8,668 bases of DNA from Methylovulum sp. (lineage in GTDB: Bacteria; Pseudomonadota; Gammaproteobacteria; Methylococcales; Methylomonadaceae), in the NCBI GenBank assembly GCA_016919605.1, contig JACXTQ010000037.1, forward strand, positions 1-8,668. The letters are read 5' to 3'. A model generated the notes under the pieces. The model had not been told where the DNA came from, searched no databases, and saw only the letters and a program-made list of their open reading frames with translations. The position numbers and the translations under genes are program-made. Shown here piece after piece: positions 1 through 5,329 of the stretch. Within the stretch, counting starts at the first letter, position 1. Every line of letters starts with the position of its first letter.

Positions 1-398
1 AATTGCCGTGGCTTAATCAGTTTGGCGGTGGCATGAAAGCTATCGACCTTATGCTGATTGAACAACTCGGTGATCTTATGCCCTAGCGCATCAATGATAG
101 TATCTTTGCGCTGGATCATCGCGGCAATATCAATACTGATATTGTCAACATGAATCCCATGCTTTTTTAGTTCATGGTTGACCGAATGGTACAGCCTTGC
201 CGATTCCAGTAGCGTGATGGAGGCGACGCAACCGGAATTTAGGTGCGAGCCGCCCAAAATACGCTGCCCCTTTTTATTACGCCAATGATCAACACATGCT
301 GTTTTTAAGCCGAGCTGGGCACAGCGGATGGCACTGGAGTAACCCGCAGGGCCAGCACCGATGACGATGACATCATAATTCGGGGATATTTTTGGCAT
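1..398 (-). CDS. lpdA: Dihydrolipoyl dehydrogenase (E3)-like flavoprotein, N-terminal part, with altered redox motif
   Basis: The first 132 codons of a gene that leaves the window on the left. The protein starts MPKISPNYDVIVIGAGPAGY, which contains the dinucleotide-binding GAGPAG (residues 14-19), and Asp37 ends the second beta strand where FAD ribose is usually held. Residues 40-130 follow the E3 family in spacing, including the insert before the redox motif that is typical of sucAB-linked E3 proteins. The disulfide motif, normally GGTCLNVGCIPSK, reads GGSHLNSGCVASI here (residues 49-61). The first redox cysteine is thus His52 (bases 243-245), Cys57 (228-230) is kept, and Pro and Lys are replaced by Ala59 and Ile61. 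The frame is intact, so a simple sequencing slip is unlikely. The start lies 4 bases after the sucB stop with no Shine-Dalgarno, suggesting translational coupling. A normal E3 would reoxidise dihydrolipoamide on E2 with NAD+; whether this one can is doubtful. Family assignment is firm, function is not. Confidence 0.8.
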   Translation of the reverse strand, partial: MPKISPNYDVIVIGAGPAGYSSAIRCAQLGLKTACVDHWRNKKGQRILGGSHLNSGCVASITLLESARLYHSVNHELKKHGIHVDNISIDIAAMIQRKDTIIDALGHKITELFNQHKVDSFHATAKLIKPRQ

Positions 399-402
399 AA
401 GT

Positions 403-1668
403 TTAGATATTTAACAGTAGGTGGGCGGGAGATTCCAAGCATTCTTTAATAGTTACCAAAAACTGCACGGCTTCACGGCCATCGACCAGGCGATGGTCAT
501 AAGAGAGGGCCAAATACATAATCGGCCTAATGACGATTTGGCCGTTTTCCACCACCGCCCGCTCCTTAATCGCGTGCATCCCTAAGATGGCGCATTGTGG
601 CGGATTGAGGATGGGGGTTGAGAGCATGGAGCCGAACACGCCGCCATTGGTGATAGTGAATGTACCACCTTTGAGGTCGTCATAAGTCAAAGTACCAGAG
701 CGGGCTTTTTCGCCATAATCAACGATACATTTTTCAATACCGGCAAAATCCAATTGGTCGGCATCATGCAGGACGGGCACAATCAGGCCGCGCGGGGTAC
801 TGACGGCAATGCCTAAATCATAGTAACCGTGATAAATGATGTCATTGCCATCAATAGAGGCGTTAATGGCCGGGAATTTTTTCAACGCTTCGATAGAGGC
901 TTTGACAAAAAACGACATAAAGCCCAGTTTGACCTTATGCTTGTCTTCAAAACGGCCTTTATATTGGTTGCGCAAGTCAATGACGCTTTGCATGTTGACT
1001 TCATTGAATGTGGTCAACATGGCGGCATTTTGTTGCGCTTGCAACAGACGTTCGGCCACTTTGGCGCGTAGACGAGTCATGGCGACACGTTGTTCGGGGC
1101 GCAAGTTAGAAGGCGGCGTAGTGACGGTGGTGGCGACCGCACCTGTATTCGGCACACTGGCTGGAGCTGGGGCAGGTGTTGGTGGCGGCTCTTTCGGAGC
1201 CACTGCCACCGCCACCGCTACCGGTTCGGGCTTAGGTGCGGCTTCGACGGGTTGTTTGTGCAAATGCTCTAGCACGTCAGTTTTGGTCAAGCGGCCACTT
1301 TTGCCGGTACCGGTGATTTGCGCAGGATCTAAGGTGTTTTCGCTAATCAGGCGGCGCACCGAAGGGCTTAACGGAATAGCGGCGACAACCGGTTCCGGTT
1401 GTACCGTAGCGGGTTTTTCGTCAGCGGCCTGGGCGATGCTGATCAGTGCCAGCACTTCGTTACTGGTTACTATCGCGCCGTCTTCTTTTAACACTTGGCT
1501 GAGGATACCGGCTTCAGGAGCAGTGACTTCCAAGGTGATTTTGTCGGTTTCCAAATCAACTAACGCTTCGTTTTTGTTGACAGGATCACCGGCTTTTTTG
1601 TGCCAATGGATTAAAGTGGCATCGGCTACGGATTCGGGTAAATTGGGGACTAAGACTTCAATGCTCAT
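403..1668 (-). CDS. sucB: 2-oxoglutarate dehydrogenase E2, dihydrolipoyl succinyltransferase
   Basis: The 421-aa core protein of the 2-oxoglutarate dehydrogenase complex. It carries the lipoyl arm and transfers succinyl groups to CoA. The lipoyl domain spans about residues 1-77, with the lipoylated Lys43 in DLETDKITLEV. A peripheral-subunit-binding domain lies at about 99-136 (PLSPSVRRLI...GRLTKTDVLEHL) and would dock E1 and E3. A flexible linker rich in Ala, Pro and Val (about 140-190) includes a short AVAVAVA run. The acyltransferase domain runs from about 190 to the end and has the active-site motif SYDHRLVDGREAV (His392, Asp396). The length is normal for the family. It starts 2 bases after the sucA stop, and an AGGA ribosome binding site lies across the end of sucA. 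The first three residues, MSI, lead directly into the lipoyl domain, which supports this ATG. The peripheral-subunit-binding domain looks normal, so the E2 still appears able to bind an E3. Confidence 0.96.
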   Translation of the reverse strand: MSIEVLVPNLPESVADATLIHWHKKAGDPVNKNEALVDLETDKITLEVTAPEAGILSQVLKEDGAIVTSNEVLALISIAQAADEKPATVQPEPVVAAIPLSPSVRRLISENTLDPAQITGTGKSGRLTKTDVLEHLHKQPVEAAPKPEPVAVAVAVAPKEPPPTPAPAPASVPNTGAVATTVTTPPSNLRPEQRVAMTRLRAKVAERLLQAQQNAAMLTTFNEVNMQSVIDLRNQYKGRFEDKHKVKLGFMSFFVKASIEALKKFPAINASIDGNDIIYHGYYDLGIAVSTPRGLIVPVLHDADQLDFAGIEKCIVDYGEKARSGTLTYDDLKGGTFTITNGGVFGSMLSTPILNPPQCAILGMHAIKERAVVENGQIVIRPIMYLALSYDHRLVDGREAVQFLVTIKECLESPAHLLLNI

Positions 1669-1670
1669 GT

Positions 1671-4496
1671 TTATTTTCCTGAAGATTTTCCATAAAGGGC
1701 TGTCTGGACGACGGCTTTTTGTTGTTCGATATGTACATGAAAGCTACCGACAGCGGGGGAGGCGGAAGGTTCGCGGCCTGCGTAAGTGACTTTAATAGAG
1801 GCGGGTAGGTTATCGATAAAATGGTGGCTGGAATTATACCAAGCCCCTTGGTTTTTGGGTTCTTCCTGACACCAGACAAATTCTTTCAAATTCGGATACT
1901 TGGCCAATTCGGCTTTAAACAAGTCCAGCGGGAAAGGATACAGTTGCTCAATCCTTGCGATGGCGACATGTTTGAGATCGGCTTCGCGGCGGGTTTCCAA
2001 CAAGTCGTAATAGACTTTACCCGCGCACAACACCAAGCGGGTGACTTTTTTCGGTGCCAGTGCATCCTGTTCGCCAATAATGGTTTGGAATTCACCAGAA
2101 GTCAGATCTTCCAACGTGGACACCGCCAATTTATGGCGCAGCAAACTTTTCGGGCTCATCACGATTAAGGGCTTGCGGTAAGGCCGCAGCAATTGCCGCC
2201 GTAACAAATGGAAGATTTGCGCCGGGGTGGTGGGCGTACACACCTGCATATTGTGTTCGGCACACAATTGCAGATAACGCTCCAGCCGCGCCGAAGAATG
2301 TTCGGGGCCTTGGCCTTCAAAACCGTGTGGCAACAGCATCACCAGCCCGCACAGCCGCCCCCATTTGGTTTCGCCTGAGCTGATAAATTGGTCAATCAGG
2401 ACTTGGGCGCCATTGGCGAAATCGCCAAATTGGGCTTCCCAGATCACCAAAGTGTTCGGCGTAGTGGTGCTATAACCGTATTCAAAGCCCAACACCCCGG
2501 CTTCGGACAGCAACGAATCAAACACTTGCGCCCGTCCTTGATCCTTATCCAAATGCTTGATAGGGGTATGGGTTTTATTGTTGATTTGGTTATGCAGCAC
2601 GGCATGACGGTGGACAAAGGTGCCGCGCCCGACATCTTGCCCGGTCAGGCGAACTTTGTATTTTTCCATCAACAGCGAAGCGTAGGCCATATTTTCGGCA
2701 AATCCCCAATCCAAAGGCATCGCACCCGCCGCCATTTTCCGGCGGTTCTCCATGACTTTGGCAACTCTTGGGTGCAATTCAAAACCTGCGGGCAGGCGTT
2801 GCATCCGGTCATTGCAAAAACGCAGGCGATCCAGCGAAATAGCGGTGTTGCAAGGCATGTTCCAATGTTTGTTGATAAACTGGTTCCACTGCGTTGAGTA
2901 CGAGTAACTACGGCTGTCCAACACTGGCCTGGAGACAATTTTTCCGGCTTCCAGCAAATCTTGGTAAGCTTGGGCCATGTCCTTGGCTTGCGCCGAGGTG
3001 ATGATACCTTCGGCAATGAGCTTGTCCGCATACAATTTGCGGATGGGCTTATGCTTACGGATTTTTTTGTACATCAACGGCTGGGTTGCCGCTGGCTCAT
3101 CAGCTTCGTTATGCCCTAAACGGCGGTAACAGATCAAATCAATGACCACATCCCGATTAAAGGTCATACGGAAATCGACCGCCAATTGGGTGACAAACAG
3201 TACCGCTTCGGGGTCATCGCCGTTGACATGGAACACCGGTGCTTGGATCATCCGCGCGACATCGGTGCAATAGGGGGTGGAGCGGGCATCCAGCGGGTTG
3301 CTGGTAGTAAAGCCAATTTGGTTGTTGATGACAATATGGATAGTCCCGCCGGTGTAAAAGGCGCGGGTTTGCGACATGTTCAGCGTTTCCATGACAATGC
3401 CTTGGCCTGCAAACGCCGCGTCACCGTGGATCAGCACTGGAATCACCGTGCTATGGCCGTCTTTGCCAGCCCGGTCTTGACGCGCCCGTACCGAGCCTTC
3501 CACCACCGGATTGATGATTTCCAAATGCGAGGGGTTAAAGGCCAAGGCCAAATGCACAGGGCCTCCAGGGGTGTCGATATTGGAGGAAAAGCCCATGTGG
3601 TATTTGACATCCCCTGAGCGCATCCCTGGCACTAAGGTGAAGTGTCCGGCAAATTCCTCGAATAAGCTGGCGGGGCTTTTGCCAAGGATATTGACCAAGA
3701 CATTAAGCCGACCCCGGTGCGCCATGCCGATGACAATTTCCTTAACGCCTTTTTCGCCCGAACGCTGGATCAGCTCGTCAAGCACCGGAATCAAGGCCTC
3801 GCCGCCTTCCAAAGAAAAGCGTTTTTGGCCGACAAACTTGTTTTGCAAATGGCTTTCTATACCTTCGGCAGCGGTCAGCAATTGCAGCGTCCAGCGTTTT
3901 TTATCCGCATCCAGCGTGCCGTAGGATTTAGTGCTTTCCAGCCGATTGATAAACCAGCGGCGGATATTGGTGTCGTCTATGTGCATGTACTCGGAGCCGA
4001 TGCTGCCGCAGTAAATGCTTTTCAGGTGCGCCAAAATATCCCGCAAGGGCAGTTTGCTGACACCGTAGAGCGCGCCCGTGTCGAACAGGGTGTCCATGTC
4101 CGGTTCGGACAGGCCATAATAAGACGGCTCCATATCCAACGGCGGTGGCATCGTTTTGCCTAGCGGATTGTTGCTGGCAATCTGATGCCCACGCACCCGA
4201 TAATGGTTGATTATCCGTGCGACCGCCGATTGTTTTTTAACACTTTCTTCGGTAAAGCCTTGGATTTGTGCCAGACGGTTTGGGGATTTGATCGCCAGTT
4301 TGGCAAAACGCTCGACAATCGGGCTATGGGCGGTTTCAAAATCGGTATTGGGATGTAGGGATTTAAAGTGTTGTTGCCAGCTAGGTTCAATGGATTCTGG
4401 GTCTTCCAGAAAGCGTTCGTACAAATCTTCAATAAAACCGGCATTGCTGCCATATAAAGAAGACGAATCTTGAAAAAGTTTAAGTAATGTACTCAT
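1671..4496 (-). CDS. sucA: 2-oxoglutarate dehydrogenase E1, thiamine-diphosphate-dependent
   Basis: The 941-aa E1 decarboxylates 2-oxoglutarate and reductively succinylates the lipoyl group of E2 (TCA cycle, cytoplasm). The N-terminal E1 signature is at about residues 11-45 (SSSLYGSNAGFIEDLYERFL). The dehydrogenase domain includes AHRGRLNVL (259-267), HGDAAFAGQG (357-366) and the NNQIGFTT segment (391-398) of the thiamine-diphosphate/Mg site. GHNEADEP is at 461-468. The transketolase-like pyrimidine domain carries IWEAQFGDFANGAQ (685-698) and the catalytic loop LLPHGFEGQGPEHSSAR (721-737). The C-terminal domain ends with the usual CQEEPKNQGAW (876-886). Size and motifs are those of an active enzyme. 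ATG at 4496 is the only start possible: no ATG, GTG or TTG occurs in frame between it and an upstream TAA. Its leader has no proper Shine-Dalgarno, only GGA about 9 bases upstream. First gene of sucA-sucB-lpdA. Confidence 0.97.
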   Translation of the reverse strand: MSTLLKLFQDSSSLYGSNAGFIEDLYERFLEDPESIEPSWQQHFKSLHPNTDFETAHSPIVERFAKLAIKSPNRLAQIQGFTEESVKKQSAVARIINHYRVRGHQIASNNPLGKTMPPPLDMEPSYYGLSEPDMDTLFDTGALYGVSKLPLRDILAHLKSIYCGSIGSEYMHIDDTNIRRWFINRLESTKSYGTLDADKKRWTLQLLTAAEGIESHLQNKFVGQKRFSLEGGEALIPVLDELIQRSGEKGVKEIVIGMAHRGRLNVLVNILGKSPASLFEEFAGHFTLVPGMRSGDVKYHMGFSSNIDTPGGPVHLALAFNPSHLEIINPVVEGSVRARQDRAGKDGHSTVIPVLIHGDAAFAGQGIVMETLNMSQTRAFYTGGTIHIVINNQIGFTTSNPLDARSTPYCTDVARMIQAPVFHVNGDDPEAVLFVTQLAVDFRMTFNRDVVIDLICYRRLGHNEADEPAATQPLMYKKIRKHKPIRKLYADKLIAEGIITSAQAKDMAQAYQDLLEAGKIVSRPVLDSRSYSYSTQWNQFINKHWNMPCNTAISLDRLRFCNDRMQRLPAGFELHPRVAKVMENRRKMAAGAMPLDWGFAENMAYASLLMEKYKVRLTGQDVGRGTFVHRHAVLHNQINNKTHTPIKHLDKDQGRAQVFDSLLSEAGVLGFEYGYSTTTPNTLVIWEAQFGDFANGAQVLIDQFISSGETKWGRLCGLVMLLPHGFEGQGPEHSSARLERYLQLCAEHNMQVCTPTTPAQIFHLLRRQLLRPYRKPLIVMSPKSLLRHKLAVSTLEDLTSGEFQTIIGEQDALAPKKVTRLVLCAGKVYYDLLETRREADLKHVAIARIEQLYPFPLDLFKAELAKYPNLKEFVWCQEEPKNQGAWYNSSHHFIDNLPASIKVTYAGREPSASPAVGSFHVHIEQQKAVVQTALYGKSSGK
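1677..1680 (-). promoter_or_regulatory. Ribosome binding site of sucB
   Basis: The coding strand reads AGGAAAATAAACATG: an AGGA core 8 bases before the sucB start, placed inside the last codons of sucA. This is the only clear Shine-Dalgarno among the three operon genes. It suggests that E2 is translated on its own signal as ribosomes finish E1. Confidence 0.7.
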
Positions 4497-4570
4497 TAGG
4501 AGGAATCCGGTGTATGCAGGACGGGTTTTCGCGATAGAAAAGCGTGGTTAAGGCAAGTAGGCACTGGCGT

Positions 4571-4595
4571 TGTTAAAATATGCGGTATTTTAACA
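4571..4595. promoter_or_regulatory. Perfect 10-bp inverted repeat upstream of sucA, candidate operator
   Basis: TGTTAAAATA (4571-4580) and TATTTTAACA (4586-4595) are exact reverse complements around the 5-base spacer TGCGG. The symmetry and 15-base centre-to-centre spacing suit binding by a dimeric regulator. The site lies 74 bases upstream of the sucA ATG and 12 bases before the plus-strand ATG at 4608. No T run follows on either strand, so a terminator is unlikely. Which protein binds, if any, cannot be told from the sequence. Confidence 0.5.
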
Positions 4596-4607
4596 GGAAA
4601 GGCAGAT

Positions 4608-4658
4608 ATGCCGAATTTATTAGCGTACGTTAATTGGGTAAATTCGTGTGGACAGTAA
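4608..4658 (+). CDS. Possible 16-codon leader peptide
   Basis: ATG at 4608 follows AGGAAAGG by 5 bases, one of the best ribosome binding sites on this strand, and opens a 16-residue frame, MPNLLAYVNWVNSCGQ. The inverted repeat at 4571-4595 is directly upstream. The frame closes inside the start of the next one (GTG 4648). It could be a leader peptide, the 5' part of a frameshifted small gene, or chance. No homologue is recognised. Confidence 0.2.
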   Translation: MPNLLAYVNWVNSCGQ

Positions 4659-4767
4659 ACGTGCCGAAAAAATTCCTACCCTAGCCTCAGCAATGGGGTT
4701 TAGATGCGATAAAAATTCATTTGATTGCGCTTTAGAAGAGCTATGTGGCTTGAATCTGCCATCTTAG
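4648..4767 (+). CDS. Possible 39-codon small ORF, overlapping the leader frame
   Basis: GTG at 4648 opens a 39-residue frame (about VDSKRAEKIPTLASAMGF and onward, ending LCGLNLPS) with three cysteines and a protein-like composition. It overlaps the end of the 4608 frame by 11 bases in another phase and has no strong ribosome binding site of its own. Upstream in the same phase there is a stop at 4639-4641, so it cannot be much longer. A single frame change near 4645 would join the two frames into one peptide of about 52 residues, as expected for a small gene with a frameshift or for a remnant. A GGTTTTTT run follows its stop, but no convincing stem precedes that run. I do not recognise it. Confidence 0.2.
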   Translation: MDSKRAEKIPTLASAMGFRCDKNSFDCALEELCGLNLPS

Positions 4768-4793
4768 GTTTTTTACTTTAGAAAGGCCGTAAC

Positions 4794-4833
4794 GCTAAGG
4801 GTAGGGCGGAAATATAAATAGTCACCCTTAAGC
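4794..4833 (+). repeat. Bulged stem-loop
   Basis: GCTAAGGGT (4794-4802) pairs with ACCCTTA-A-GC (4824-4833): seven continuous pairs, then two more after a one-base bulge, closing a 21-base loop. The role is unknown. It could be a structure in the leader of the 4917 transcript, or chance. Confidence 0.3.
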
Positions 4834-4873
4834 TAATCAATTAGAATTGACTTATCCAATTCAGGGTATTTAT

Positions 4874-4899
4874 TGGTTTTCAATCTGAAAACCATTTTT
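4874..4899 (+). terminator. Hairpin plus T5 just before the 4917 gene (terminator or attenuator)
   Basis: TGGTTTTC (4874-4881) and GAAAACCA (4887-4894) are perfect arms around the loop AATCT and are followed at once by TTTTT (4895-4899). The form is that of an intrinsic terminator, but the stem is AT-rich and so probably weak. It sits 22 bases before the GTG at 4917. It could end transcripts from the small frames upstream or attenuate entry into the 4917-7600 genes. Confidence 0.4.
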
Positions 4900-4916
4900 A
4901 CAAAGAGATTCAATCT

Positions 4917-5246
4917 GTGAGAAACAGTAAACATTTTATCCAGACACGCATTAAAGAGTTCGTTTTACCGCCTTTCCGTGATGGCTTAGTATTGGGAAAA
5001 AATTCGCCTATTGGCAGTAGGGCGATGCGTCAGGCTTTAGAATTGCTGGTGGCTACACCTTTTGAACATATTGAGATAAATGATGATGTTATCCAAGATA
5101 TTCTGATTAGGAAAACCTTGTTAAAACGTATCTCACAAGACAAACTAATAGAATTTGTCCTTAGGAGCATCAAGCCATTTATGGGGGAAGACGAAATACT
5201 TTATCTTGAACTGGACGTGGAAGTCTTGTTTGAAACCGAGCTATAA
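4917..5246 (+). CDS. Uncharacterised 109-aa acidic protein
   Basis: I do not recognise this protein. It has no signal peptide or membrane segment and looks cytoplasmic. The N-terminal third is basic to neutral (KHFIQTRIKEF). The middle and C-terminus are mostly predicted helix (SRAMRQALELLVATPFEHIEI; ISQDKLIEFVLRSIKPF) and end in an acidic, strand-like tail (GEDEILYLELDVEVLFETEL). There are no cysteines or obvious catalytic motifs. The start is GTG at 4917, the first usual start codon after the in-frame TGA near 4847. A weak AGAG lies about 9 bases upstream. The next gene, a c-di-GMP enzyme, begins 83 bases later on the same strand with no clear terminator between, so the two may be co-transcribed and the small protein could be its partner. 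That link is inference from position only. Confidence 0.75.
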   Translation: MRNSKHFIQTRIKEFVLPPFRDGLVLGKNSPIGSRAMRQALELLVATPFEHIEINDDVIQDILIRKTLLKRISQDKLIEFVLRSIKPFMGEDEILYLELDVEVLFETEL

Positions 5247-5329
5247 CCTTGTCCAGTTAAGCTTTAATCGCCAATCAATTGACTATCAATGCTAAAAAAC
5301 TTGCCCCTATTATTTTTATATAAGGCTTT

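Larger units (their letters stand above)
4497..4916. other. Divergent intergenic region between sucA and the 4917 gene
   Basis: The 420 bases separate sucA (leftward) from the plus-strand genes. They hold a 10-bp inverted repeat (4571-4595), two short overlapping plus-strand reading frames (4608-4767), a bulged stem-loop (4794-4833) and a hairpin with a T run (4874-4899). Promoters for both directions must lie here or close by, but I could not find a convincing pair of -35/-10 hexamers for sucA. TTGACT at 4847-4852 is a possible -35 for the 4917 gene, though it lacks a good -10 at normal spacing. Confidence 0.6.

Noticed and set aside
226..254. Cys-to-His change in the E3 motif explained as a sequencing error or frameshift
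   Set aside because: At least five nearby conserved positions differ while the frame stays open and the flanking E3 similarity is kept. One or two base errors cannot produce this.
836..1789. 317-codon plus-strand open frame opposite sucB
   Set aside because: It lies antisense to a certain gene, its composition (runs of Ala, Gly, Ser, Thr, Arg) mirrors the Ala/Pro linker of sucB, and no domain is recognisable.
2388..4163. Several plus-strand open frames of 137-169 codons opposite sucA
   Set aside because: All are antisense to strongly conserved E1 sequence and show no family motif or ribosome binding site.
4510..4551. GTG with perfect AGGAGG, 13 codons, divergent from sucA
   Set aside because: Too short to support as a gene, and the AGGAGG overlaps the sucA start context. 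Kept only as part of the sucA leader finding.
4497..4916. tRNA, riboswitch or known small RNA in the long intergenic region
   Set aside because: No cloverleaf, CCA end or recognisable riboswitch core could be made out; only the simple stems reported.
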